64,000 nt of DNA, taken from the NCBI RefSeq assembly GCF_023973825.1, contig NC_090119.1:248001-312000 (forward strand). Direction: 5' to 3'. Numbering within the stretch: position 1 is the stretch's first letter; every line of letters starts with the position of its first letter. This document shows positions 1 to 10,035 of this stretch, piece after piece. Origin of the DNA: Plasmodium brasilianum. Taxonomy: Eukaryota; Apicomplexa; Aconoidasida; Haemosporida; Plasmodiidae. Under the pieces are notes generated by a model. That model was given only the letters and a program-made list of their open reading frames with translations, searched no databases and was not told the origin of the DNA. The position numbers and the translations under genes are program-made.

Positions 1-1210
1 TAATCCCCTTAAGCAGCTAAAGAAAAAAAAAATATAATAATATGTACAAAAAAAAAATAAAATCAAAAAATTTATAGCACCAATTTTAGCGTATTAATAT
101 TTATTCGAAAAAGAAAAAAAAATATGCAATTTGTGTATGCAAGCTATATTTATATATATATATTTATACATATATATTTATACATATATATTTATATTTC
201 AATTTATATTTAAATTTATATATACATTTTTTGAATCAGGATAGCGAAATGCTAAGGGATATATATATATATATATATATACGTAGAATAAAAATAACAT
301 AAAAGTAGAGAAGAAAAAAAAAAAAGATTTTGTTTTAAAATTCATGAGATAATCCATATATATACCAATTTTTTTAAAATAAGAAAAAATTGGCTTGGGT
401 AGGAATTTTTTTTTTTTTTTTTTTTTTTGCAAAATTTATGGAAAAAAAGGAATAAGTAATTCTTATTTAATATTTGTGAAACTTATATAAATATATAATA
501 ATAAAGTTTAAGCCCGGCGAAAGATATCAAGGTAACGCTATATATTAAATTATTTTTCCGAACACAAAAGTAGAGCTTAAAAGCTTAAAAAGTTCGTACA
601 TGTATACTTATACGTATATGTACATGTTTATGTATGTGTATATATTTGCGTATTATGCATAAGTATGTAGATACTTATTTAAATATACGTGTTTTATTTT
701 GCAGATTTTATATTACATCTGTTAAATGTAAGCTAAGGCTTAAAAAATTTCACCTTGTTTATACATATTTTGCAGTTGATGAATTATACAACTAATTGTA
801 ATAAGAGAGAAAAAAGTAAAAAGGGACAATTTTTTTTTTTTTTTTTTGTTTGTTTGTTTGATTGATTGATTATTTACCAGCCGAAACGTTGTCCATTCTG
901 TTAATTGTTATGCATTGTATTACATTTGAAAAATAAGCGGTATTAATTACATTTTTCTCTTTAAAAATAATCTATGTACGTTAATGTAAATAATGATATT
1001 ATACAAGGGCATGATATGCGAGAGAACATGTATGCACATATGTGTATATGTGTATATATATACATATATATATATATGTATGTAACATATGATAGTAGTT
1101 TAACATACGTGTTAATATTTTTTTTTTTTTTTTTTTTTTTTGCAGTTTCTCTTGACTTTTTTTTTTTCCCTCCCACTTTTTTTACATAATTAACAAAAAG
1201 AGAGCTATAA
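1..1210. other. Upstream intergenic region of RPL4
   Basis: No gene is supported here. The sequence holds TA and TATATT microsatellites (about 140-210 and 260-285), several homopolymer runs including long T tracts near 410-428, 830-847 and 1120-1140, and a GTATAT cluster at 1030-1085. The short ORFs are low-complexity Lys/Phe/Tyr-Ile strings and read as chance. The region is presumably the promoter and 5' leader of RPL4. No recognisable motif could be assigned. Confidence 0.6.
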
Positions 1211-2446
1211 ATGGCAACTGTGAGACCTGTCGCGAATGTGTATGGTACGAGTGGAAATAAAGTTGTTGGAGAGGTAGAAATACCAGTAGTTTTTCAAACG
1301 CCAATAAGAAATGATTTGATACAGGAGGTGTTTAAAAACGTATCAAAAAATAGAAGGCACCCATATGCTGTAAAATTGGATGCAGGCTATGAAACATCAG
1401 CTGAGTCGTGGGGAACAGGTAGAGCAGTAGCAAGAATACCAAGAGTTCCAGGAGGAGGCACACATAGAGCAGGGCAAGGTGCTTTTGGAAACATGTGTAG
1501 AGGTGGTGGTATGTTTAACCCAACGAAGATATGGAGAAGATGGGGTAGGAAAGTTAATTTAAAGGAAAAAAGGTATGCTGTGTGTTCCTCTATTGCAGCT
1601 AGTGGTGTGACGTCTTTAGTTTTTGCTAGAGGTCATCGTATATCGAATATTAAAGAAGTTCCACTAGTAGTTAGCAATGATATTGAATCCATTAGTAAGA
1701 CAAAAGAAGCTGTGAAATTTTTAGTTAGTCTTGGATTAAAGGATGAAATTAATAGATTAATTAAGTCTAAAAAAATAAGAGCAGGAAAAGGAAAAATGAG
1801 AAATAGAAAATATAAAATTAGAAATGGTCCACTTATTATTTTTGATAGGGATGCAGGTGTTAAGAAAGCTTTTAGAAATATCCCAGGGGTAGACTTATGT
1901 CGAGTAACCAAACTAAATTTATTGAAATTAGCTCCAGGAGGATCCATAGGTAGGTTATGTATATGGAGTGAAAACGCATTTAAGAAATTAGATGTTATAT
2001 ATGGAAAGAAATATGCTAAAAGAATTACGAAGAAAAATTATGTGTTACCTAAGTCTATTGTACATAATCCTGACATATATAGAATTATTAATAGTGAGTT
2101 AGTACAAGCAAGTTTGTTAGCTAAGAAGAGACCATGCAAAAAGAGATTACAAAATAAAAACTCCTTGACAAACTTTGCTGTAAGATGTAGACTTAACCCT
2201 GCTTATAAATTACTACGATCATTGGCCATTAAGAGAATGAAAAAGAGTATTGCAGAGAAGTTGAAGAACAAAAAAGAAAAGAGAGTTAAAAATAAGATAG
2301 AGAAGAAAGAACTCCAAAAAATTAATCATGCTTACTATAACGGAATAGCAAAATCGGTTAAGAGAAAGAAAAAGAAGGAAGAGAAAAAGGCAAAGTCAAG
2401 GAAGAATGAAAACAAAGCTGTTATAACCACTGCAGCGGATGAATAA
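1211..2446 (+). CDS. RPL4: 60S ribosomal protein L4 (uL4)
   Basis: A single-exon gene of 411 residues for the large-subunit protein uL4, which lines part of the peptide exit tunnel. Family landmarks are clear: a start resembling MATVRPVANVY, then SAESWGTGRAVARIPRV followed by a Gly-rich GGGTHRAGQGAFGNMCRGG stretch (about residues 63-100), which is the tunnel loop. After that come PTKIWRRWGRKVN and a central region with VVSNDIESISKTKEAV. The last 80 or so residues are a Lys-rich eukaryote-specific tail. Length is typical for eukaryotic L4. The ATG at 1211 is preceded by an A-rich leader and begins the conserved N-terminus. The coding sequence is clearly richer in G+C than its flanks. Confidence 0.97.
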   Translation: MATVRPVANVYGTSGNKVVGEVEIPVVFQTPIRNDLIQEVFKNVSKNRRHPYAVKLDAGYETSAESWGTGRAVARIPRVPGGGTHRAGQGAFGNMCRGGGMFNPTKIWRRWGRKVNLKEKRYAVCSSIAASGVTSLVFARGHRISNIKEVPLVVSNDIESISKTKEAVKFLVSLGLKDEINRLIKSKKIRAGKGKMRNRKYKIRNGPLIIFDRDAGVKKAFRNIPGVDLCRVTKLNLLKLAPGGSIGRLCIWSENAFKKLDVIYGKKYAKRITKKNYVLPKSIVHNPDIYRIINSELVQASLLAKKRPCKKRLQNKNSLTNFAVRCRLNPAYKLLRSLAIKRMKKSIAEKLKNKKEKRVKNKIEKKELQKINHAYYNGIAKSVKRKKKKEEKKAKSRKNENKAVITTAADE

Positions 2447-2535
2447 TAGGGGAAAAAAGAAAAAGAAAAAAGGAAAATAATTATGCCGCTGTGCATATTG
2501 ATTACATGTCTCGCACTTTCGTACTATTTCGCTTT

Positions 2536-2577
<42 letters not shown>

Positions 2578-3507
2578 TGTACATATGTAATGGCATATTC
2601 CCTTTTGAAAACAGAATTGTTTCCTTTTTACTAGTGTTAGTAATTGCATTCCATTTTTATTACTACCATAGTTATTTTTTCATTTTTTCATTTTTTCTTA
2701 ATTTCATTGTGTCATCATTTCATCATTTCATCATTTCATCTTTTCATCATTTCTTTTTTTTTTTTTTTTATGCATTCTGTGCATACTTTTTTGCCGCACG
2801 CTGTACAATATTAAAAATCTTAACAGAAAATATGCATATGTATATGTATATAACAAATAAAATGAAAATACTTGTTGAAATGTGCATATGACGAAAAATA
2901 AATATATGAGCTCCTTTGAGGAAGCACGTATTATTATGATGTTCTGATGAAACTCGTCAATTTGAGTTAGCAAAAAAAATATTAGGGGTGTTTTTTTTTT
3001 ACCTTATTTCATATATTGGCATTACTTTGAAGTGCATTGTATGTATGTACGTATGTATATAAATTTATGCACGTATGTATATATATATATATATATATAC
3101 GCATGCATATATTCGAATATGAACATAAGTTGATGAAGAAGCCCCCTTGCTCGTATAACTTCATGGGGAAATATTTCTTTAACGTTAACTTCTCTAAGTA
3201 AGTGTCCATCGAAAAGCATGATCCATGTTAAAGCAAAGTATGAATAAGAAAACACACATTACTCATATTTTTGAAAAAAGAAATGACATGAATATGCATT
3301 AATTTGCATAAGGAATTGAAAATTTAACAAAAAAAAACATTAATCTGTGAAAGCGGGACAAAATGAATTTTACTTTTAGTATAAAAGAAGCTTGAAAAAA
3401 AAAAAAAATATATAGAATAAAATAACACAAGATAACATAAAATATAATAAAATAAATGACTGAACTGTGGGGGAGTTAAAACTTTTTTAGTTTCTTTCTA
3501 TTGAAAA
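2447..3507. other. Intergenic region with an unresolved coding-like patch
   Basis: The stretch contains a (TA)n run at 2540-2575, a TCATCATTTCATCATTT-type repeat at 2710-2750 and a GTATGTATATA cluster at 3040-3105. Around 2900-3260 both strands show coding-like segments. On the plus strand, an ATG at 3134 opens a 22-codon ORF ending TCTAAGTAA. On the minus strand, two overlapping frames run through 3110-3209 up to a GTATAT donor-like site. I could not join these into one convincing gene. The rest holds no recognisable feature. Confidence 0.4.
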
Positions 3508-3726
3508 ATGAATATTAACAGAATAAATAAAATTATTCTTTGTTCTAAAGTGGAACTAAAGTCCATAGAAAAAATCGACTTTTACTCTGGCGCGACAAAC
3601 AGTGTAGTAAAGTAATACATCATCTATACAAACAAAATGGCAAATGTGGCATGCGCAAAAATATGCCTTTCTGCCATGTGGCATAATATACATTAGCGTG
3701 AGTAGGTGGGTATATATGTGTATGTG

Positions 3727-3764
<38 letters not shown>

Positions 3765-4381
3765 ATATATTTATTTGTGTATGTCTCTTTCCCTTAGAGA
3801 TTTTTGCGCCTTCTTTTTCCCTATTTTAAAATACAACAATTTCCACATTCCATATACCTTTCATCACACGACTGACGATGACGAGAAAATCGTGCTGTTC
3901 CCAAGTAAACAAAGATTTGCATATATGTTGTTTATATATACTTACATGTATATACACATACATAAGGCATAAGCATACACCCATACAAACACTCATATAA
4001 ACACTCATATAAACACCCATACACACATCCATACACGCATACATACATACATGCATACCTTCACAGATACATGCATACTTACACACATACATACACGCAT
4101 ATCCTCGATATACACTTATACATATATAGTAATAGCTATTTTCTTACGGCCTTAATTTATTATTTTGTTTTTTTCTAGTGTATGATATGTTTTCTCCATT
4201 ATGTACACATTTTATGTTATTGGTAAAGTTACATTAAAAAGTGGTTTATACTCTCTGATGATTTTTTTTTTTTTCTATTGCAGAGAATAAAGATAAACAT
4301 ATCATTAATTTGAGCTTGTACAAATACAGTCAACAAATATATGACAGAATAATATTTTTAGACAAAAAATTTTCCAAGTAA
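3508..4381 (+). CDS. Mitochondrial ribosomal protein with L51/S25/CI-B8 domain (mS25-like)
   Basis: A three-exon gene: 3508-3611, 3798-3904 and 4284-4381. The introns begin GTAATA and GTAAAC and end CTTAG and TTGCAG. All phases close (104+107+98 = 309 nt), giving 102 residues. The protein starts MNINRINKIILCSKVELKSI, then IDFYSGATNSVVKDFCAFF and KYNNFHIPYTFHHT, and ends with YDRIIFLDKKFSK. The pattern of an N-terminal strand, a G-A-x-x-x-V/F helix, IPQ/FHIP-like strand and a C-terminal helix matches the thioredoxin-like L51/S25/CI-B8 family of mitochondrial ribosomal proteins (mL43, mS25), whose members are about this size. Complex I, the other home of this fold, is absent from Plasmodium as far as I know, so a mitoribosomal role is inferred. 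mS25 rather than mL43 is a judgement from the overall pattern. Confidence 0.7.
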
Positions 4382-5704
4382 CATCCATAAAAATGTATGC
4401 GCATATATATGTATTTATATATGTATATGAATTTATATATGTATGTATACATATATTTATACGTATTTACATATATATATATTTAAATATAAACACGTAA
4501 GCGAATTGTTTGTAATGCCGAGTATACAATTAATTTTTTTTTTTTTTTGAAAAAATAAAAGTATATGTAATATTCTCTGAATGCTAAAATTTGTTTTAAG
4601 TAATATTTTCACATGTTTAATATATATATTTGTTCATACGCAAACATAAAAAATGTGAGAATGTGCATTGTTTAGTACGGTCAGTTACATATATTTTGTA
4701 TGCAATATTTCTTATGCAATATTTTAAATATATTATTTCTTATGTTTTATTTTTTATTTTTTATTTCTTATGTATTGTTTTTTTATGTATTATTTTTTGT
4801 TTATTATTTCTTATGTATTGTTTTTTTATGTATTATTTTTTGTTTATTATTTCTTATGTATTGTTTTTTTATGTATTATTTTTTGTTTATTATTTCTTAT
4901 GTATTGTTTTTCTTGTATTATTTGTTTATTTATTATTTTTTTTTTTTTAGTTCGCTCAGTTAGAAATTAATCGGTTTGTACTTTATTTGGCTGAAATAAT
5001 GACTCATTCAAAGAGTATTATTCACGAGAGGGGAAACAACATTTTATTTTTTTAATTATGTGAAAAGTAAACTTTGTTAGGGTACATATATCTATATATA
5101 TGTGTACACTTATATTCGTATGCACAAAAATATATAGTACAGTTCCACAGCAGCTCTATTTTTAGTAAAAAAACGAAAGACTGATCACAAGATAAAATGT
5201 ACTGTCTAACAAGACGAAAAGTTTAATTTTTTACTGTATTTTATTTTTATATGCTTTTTATTATATTTTTTTTATTTTATGTAAAATTTGTTTTTTAATT
5301 TATATTTTTTTTTGGTATATTTTTTTTATGATTAACAAAACGTTATTTAATTTGTTTTTCGTTTTTTTACGTTTAACCCACATGTGTACATATTTTGTCG
5401 TATACCTTATTTTTACTAATTAACGTATGCATAAATTTCCGTTTGAAAAGTATACCTGTCCGTACAATAAGTTATGGTTTGTGCGTATGTATACATGAGC
5501 GCGTGCATAAATGTTATATAATATTTGTTACTTGGTATTTGTTATTTCCTAGTTGTTTTATTTTATTAATTTTTTTTTTTTTTATGTTTTTATATTTAAC
5601 CTCTGTACCAGTTCCTTTGTGTAAAAAAAACAAAAGATAACGCCAATGTTGTCTCACACATATAGTGTAAACTTAAGTCCCTCTTATTAAGAAATAGCAG
5701 ATTA
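4382..5704. other. Intergenic region between the mS25-like gene and the minus-strand small gene
   Basis: A (TA)n and TATGTA microsatellite cluster follows the stop codon (4400-4490), and the 43-bp tandem repeat described separately lies at 4741-4930. Long T tracts occur at 4528-4548 and 5270-5330. ORFs in the repeat are Phe/Tyr/Ile/Leu strings open in several frames, so they are repeat artefacts. A short minus-strand frame at 5590-5690 (reading RDLSLHYMCETTLALS) is coding-like but could not be joined to neighbours. Confidence 0.5.
4741..4930. repeat. 43-bp T-rich tandem repeat
   Basis: About three and a half head-to-tail copies of a 43-bp unit containing TTATTTCTTATGTATTG and a TTTTTTTATGTATTATTTT block. 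The CTTATG anchor recurs at 4767, 4810, 4853 and 4896, exactly 43 bp apart. Because 43 is not a multiple of three, the unit is read in all three frames. This explains the three overlapping low-complexity ORFs here. Confidence 0.85.
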
Positions 5705-6432
5705 TTATTTGCACGTTAAGAATGCAGAAAGGTGTCTGTCATTGACTAAAGCTGAAATTAAAACTGAAACGTAAACAAACTTTTTTTTCAAGTTGTTCCA
5801 TCCTTTTGTCTTTCATTTTGTTTTATCGTTTTGTCTTTCATTTTGTTTTATCGTTTTGTTTTATCGTTTTGTTTTATCGTTTTGTTTTCCTTTTAATTTT
5901 TCTTCTTTATTTTCCTTTTAATTTGTCTTCTTTATTTTCCTTTTTATTTGCCCACTTTATTTTCCTATTATTTTCCCACTTTATTTTCCTATTATTTTCA
6001 TGTTAATTTGTCTTCTTTATTTTCCTTTTAATTTGCCCACTTTATTTTCCTGTTAATTTGTCTTCTTTATTTTCCTGTTAATTTGTCTTCTTTATTTTCC
6101 TGTTAATTTGTCTTCTTTATTTTCCTGTTAATTTGCCCACTTTACTTTCCTGTTAATTTGCCCACTTTATTTTCCTGTTAATTTGTCTTCTTTATTTTTT
6201 TTATTTACCCTCGCATGCTTCCCCGTCTTTATGGACCTTTTTGCGGATTGTTCTTGTAAGCGTAATTATGAACACGATTGTTACAAATTGATCATCATTT
6301 TGATCTTCAGATTTGTCCTCTTCTAATTCTGCAATAGTGTATATTTTGCTGGCCTTTTCAAAGTGTTAATGAATATATCTGTTTAGTAATTTTACGTGAT
6401 GACGTGTACAGATTATTTTCATTTGTCTTCAT
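5705..6432 (-). CDS. Small hypothetical protein, three exons
   Basis: I do not recognise this protein. Exons read on the minus strand are 6432-6396, 6328-6209 and 5751-5705. They start MKTNENNLYTSS, continue QLEEDKSEDQNDDQFVTIVF and KKVHKDGEACEALVNDR, and end HLSAFLTCK. Donors are GTAAAA and GTAAAT and acceptors are ATTGCAG and TTTCAG. Phases 1 and 1 both close and give 67 residues (37+120+47 = 204 nt). The acidic middle and the codon use look like real Plasmodium coding sequence. Intron 2 (5752-6208) is almost entirely a 25-bp tandem repeat. The gene is divergent from ROM4, with 169 bp between the two start codons. The 3' exon is the least certain part, and an alternative donor (GTAACA) exists within exon 2. 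Confidence 0.45.
5885..6200. repeat. 25-bp tandem repeat (TTTTCCTGTTAATTTGTCTTCTTTA-type)
   Basis: About twelve copies of a 25-bp unit, with two interchangeable endings (TGTCTTCTTTA and TGCCCACTTTA) and variable TTTTCCTRTTAATT starts. It is preceded at 5815-5885 by a shorter ATCGTTTTGTTTT array. It falls inside intron 2 of the proposed minus-strand small gene. Confidence 0.85.
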
Positions 6433-6501
6433 GTACCTGTGCATAACGTATATATAAAAAGACATACATGCAATATACGAAAATTAGTGCGTACACATAC
6501 G

Positions 6502-6542
<41 letters not shown>

Positions 6543-6601
6543 TGGGTGAAACATCATCGTGAAATTTGTAAAAATATGCGTAAGATCTGTATTATCGACA
6601 C

Positions 6602-8461
6602 ATGGAAATAAACAAAGTAGCTAATCTCAAAGATGAAGAAAAGAACAAGAATAAAAAAAGCATATTTGGTAAAGTGGTAGATCCACAAAGACGAAATCGT
6701 GGTAATATCACTACCACATATGAAAAAAAAAAAATAGATGGGTCGAAAATTAATATTCTCGATGAGTATAAAATGAATAAAGGAACAGGACCATTTGGCA
6801 AAGCGGCAGTGGAGGATAGTGCTAATTCATCTGATAGGGGGAGTGATATTAGTGATATTATGAACAGGAATAAAAAAAATTGGAAAGGGGGTAAAAACTC
6901 GATAGGAGGGTCAAAGAGGATAAGCGGGTCAAACGACATAAAGCGACAAAATACAAAAGAAGGAATAACCCCTAAGGATGGAAAAATAAATAGAGACGAA
7001 AAAGAAGACATAAAAATTATAGTAACGAGCGATGATACTTTACATACACTACCGGCAGGTGCCGTTGGAAGACGAGCCCCTTTGAACCCTTTTTCATCAC
7101 CTATGCTTGGAAAATACAGAAGGAAAAATAAAAATGGCAAAGTGAAAGTAAAAGACCCACGGTTAAATAATAATCCACTTGTAGGTAGATTAATTGTGTG
7201 TATATCTACAACAGCAATTTTATTTTGGGTATTTTTTTCTGAATTGATATTTAATTATAATACTTTTAATGGTAGGTGTATATCAAAGGTGTTATATCCT
7301 ATATATACTGAACCAGTAGCTGATAAGAGAGAACCATTTTTTGTATTTTTAGGATATGGTGCATGTGAATATAATTTAGATGAATCTGCATCGGATAGAC
7401 ATTTTGTTGGTGTAAATACAGCTGACAAAGGATGGCCAACAAATAAAGTAGAAGAAAATTCAGATGGTTCAGGAACATCTAGCTGGGATTCAGTAAACAG
7501 TCGTGTATATAATTTGTTAGGAGGGTTAAATACTAATTATATAAGGAATTATGGAGAAATATATAGGTTATTTTGGTCAGTATATTTACATGGAGGATAC
7601 ATGCATATAATATTTAATGTCATATGTCAAATACAAATATTATGGATGATTGAACCAGATTGGGGTTTTATTAGGACAATGTTACTATTTTTTATTTCTG
7701 GTATTACTGGTAATTTATTATCAGCTGTTTGTGATCCTTGTGGTGTAACGATTGGTTCTTCAGGGTCTTTATATGGTTTAATAGGAGCTTTATTTACATA
7801 CTATATAGAATATTGGAAAACTATTCCTAGACCTTGTTGTGTATTAATTTTTATGATTCTTGTTATTATATTTGGAATATTTATTGGTATGTTTGGGTAT
7901 ACTGATAATTATGCACATATGGGTGGTTGTCTAGGAGGTATCCTCTACGGATTTGCTACCATAACAACTGTGTCAGCTGCTGATAAGTGTACATTAGGAG
8001 AACGAATGTTGACCTCCCCCCCTTTTTCTTGGTTCTTTTCAGAAGAAACGAAACAGTTAATTAATGCTAAAGCAAAAGAAAAAAAAATTAAAGGAGAAAA
8101 TTATCGAAAAAAACAAATTGCTAATAAAGTACACAAAGATGATGCTCTTCATGTTGTTATGTCTATTATGAAAAATAGGATTAATGATGAAGGAAGACCA
8201 CCATGTAAAATGAAATTAAGAGAATGGATTGTACGAATTACTGCTGCATCGTCCTTAATTATTATGTGGGTCATTTTGTTTATTTATTTATTAAATGAAA
8301 ATGCCTACAAATCCTATAAACCCATGGGTCAAATAAAATTCTCAGGCGTCCACTCATGCTACTGTTGTGAGATAGCACCTCAAAAATTTCCTTACATTAA
8401 TGTCAAAAATTTTTTCTGGTGTTTCAATAACGAGGAAGCCACAAAGTATTACTGCAATTAG
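6602..8461 (+). CDS. ROM4: Rhomboid protease ROM4
   Basis: Intramembrane serine protease of 619 residues. In Plasmodium, ROM4 cleaves the transmembrane anchors of adhesins such as the EBA ligands during red-cell invasion and sits on the merozoite plasma membrane. Residues 1-195 are a charged cytosolic extension. A first membrane segment lies at about 197-217 (LIVCISTTAILFWVFFSELIF), followed by a luminal loop. Next is the rhomboid core with HGGYMHIIFN (about 331-340), the catalytic Ser 387 in GSSGS and the catalytic His 439 in AHMGGCLGG. A last membrane span lies near 545-565 and a Cys-rich tail follows (HSCYCCEIAPQ). One exon. It is shorter than the P. falciparum protein as I remember it (about 760 residues), mainly in the N-terminal extension. 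Confidence 0.95.
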   Translation: MEINKVANLKDEEKNKNKKSIFGKVVDPQRRNRGNITTTYEKKKIDGSKINILDEYKMNKGTGPFGKAAVEDSANSSDRGSDISDIMNRNKKNWKGGKNSIGGSKRISGSNDIKRQNTKEGITPKDGKINRDEKEDIKIIVTSDDTLHTLPAGAVGRRAPLNPFSSPMLGKYRRKNKNGKVKVKDPRLNNNPLVGRLIVCISTTAILFWVFFSELIFNYNTFNGRCISKVLYPIYTEPVADKREPFFVFLGYGACEYNLDESASDRHFVGVNTADKGWPTNKVEENSDGSGTSSWDSVNSRVYNLLGGLNTNYIRNYGEIYRLFWSVYLHGGYMHIIFNVICQIQILWMIEPDWGFIRTMLLFFISGITGNLLSAVCDPCGVTIGSSGSLYGLIGALFTYYIEYWKTIPRPCCVLIFMILVIIFGIFIGMFGYTDNYAHMGGCLGGILYGFATITTVSAADKCTLGERMLTSPPFSWFFSEETKQLINAKAKEKKIKGENYRKKQIANKVHKDDALHVVMSIMKNRINDEGRPPCKMKLREWIVRITAASSLIIMWVILFIYLLNENAYKSYKPMGQIKFSGVHSCYCCEIAPQKFPYINVKNFFWCFNNEEATKYYCN

Positions 8462-9136
8462 AGGGGGGATGCGCGCTGTGAAAAGGTGTGTTGAACATGG
8501 GGGGTTAATAGGGATTTGTCTTATCCCCGTGCGTGCAGAAAAGGAAACTGTATAGAAAGGAGATGCGGAGCAAGAAAAAAAAGTGGGACACCTTTACGTT
8601 ACGCCGAATTTCTTCTTAATTTATTATATTCCATTTTAAGTTGAACAGAACGAGGTGTGACTTCATCGCACTGATTTGTGCCGTTTGTGCAGGTTGAAAT
8701 ATATACAAATGTAATAAAAAAAAAAAAAAAAATTGCTAGCTAACTAGGTAGCTAAAATAACATTCAATATTTGACGAACGTTTTTTCCCACATATGCAAA
8801 TGGGTAAAATGGCTGCGTCGTATACTTTTTTACTTTCCCTCTTGTATAGACATTTATCGTCTTATCTTTTTTATTTCATATATTTTACTTGTTTTGCTTT
8901 ATTTGTTTTGTTTTGCTTTATTTGTTTTGTTTTACTTTATTTTATTATTATTTTTTTTTTTTTGCCATTTGTCCTGCGATCCATCCGCTCGACATTTTGC
9001 AATTTTACCCATTTATTTTACATTTCATGATTTACTATTACGTTTTCCTCTTCATAACTACTATTACAGTTAAAATTATAATTGTTTTTCTTTCATATTT
9101 TCCATTTTACTTTTTTTACCTTTTTTTCTTTTTTTT

Positions 9137-9168
<32 letters not shown>

Positions 9169-10035
9169 CTTTTTTTTTCTTTTTTTTCTTTTTTTTTCTT
9201 TTTTTTCTTTTTTTCCCTTTTGTTACCTTAAACTGTTTTAAATTTCCCTATGCCTCATATAAAGGGCGTCATGACTCCGTGTCATCAATCACGGTTACGC
9301 ATAAAGTGATATCCCTTATTTTTGGTTAATCGTCAAATATATATATATATAGATATAGATATAGATGTAAATGTATATAGAATAATATATACATTTGTAA
9401 ACAATAATGCATAAACTTTCACACATGCATACTTAACGAAATAACATACCCGAGTAAAATGCCAAAATTCGAGAAGAGGCGAGAATGTAGGAAGACTGTT
9501 AACGAGTCATGAAAAGTTAAAAAGTCTCTTCGTTTCATTTATGATTGTTCTTAAAAATGTTGATAAGTACACAGGCCTCGAATGCGTGCCTGCGTTAGGG
9601 AAAATGGAGGGTAAATGAGTGCACACGAAAAAAAAAAAAACTTTGTTATTAGAAAGTTCAAAATGCTCGCATAAACGGGCATACGTATGTATAATATGTG
9701 TATATATATACACATACGTACAAATGTATGACCGCACAGTCACGCATGCACATGCCAGCTTCGTACGAGGAAATGGTTTCTCATCACTGCTACGACACAG
9801 GCTACGTAAAAAAGCACACCACTCCGATATACTGATCTTATCATGGTCATAAAAAAATGTGTCCTCACTTTTCTCGCCCTCATTCTCTTTCAAATTATAA
9901 TTCTAATTCTCATGTTCTTTTTCTAATTTGCTTTCTCTTTCGCATTCTCTCTCTTTTTCTCTTTTTCTCTTTCTCTCTTTCTCTCTTTCTTCCTCTTTCT
10001 TTTTTTTTTTTTCTTTTTATATCATGCTTGTATTT
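8462..10035. other. Convergent intergenic region between ROM4 and the TCF25-like gene
   Basis: T-rich sequence with CTTTTTTTT repeats at 9120-9220, a GATATA microsatellite near 9345-9365 and a CTCTTTTT array at 9945-10010. Minus-strand frames between 9850 and 9507 look coding. One reads DKISISEWCAFLRSLCRSS before a GTACGT donor, then joins in phase across a CGCAG acceptor to THSRPVYLSTFLRTIINETK and a stop at 9507. No in-frame ATG was found for that frame, so a gene is only suspected. Confidence 0.45.

Noticed and set aside
4630..4970. Three plus-strand ORFs of 66-106 codons, apparently polytopic membrane proteins
   Set aside because: The 43-bp T-rich repeat read in three frames; hydrophobicity is due to poly-T codons.
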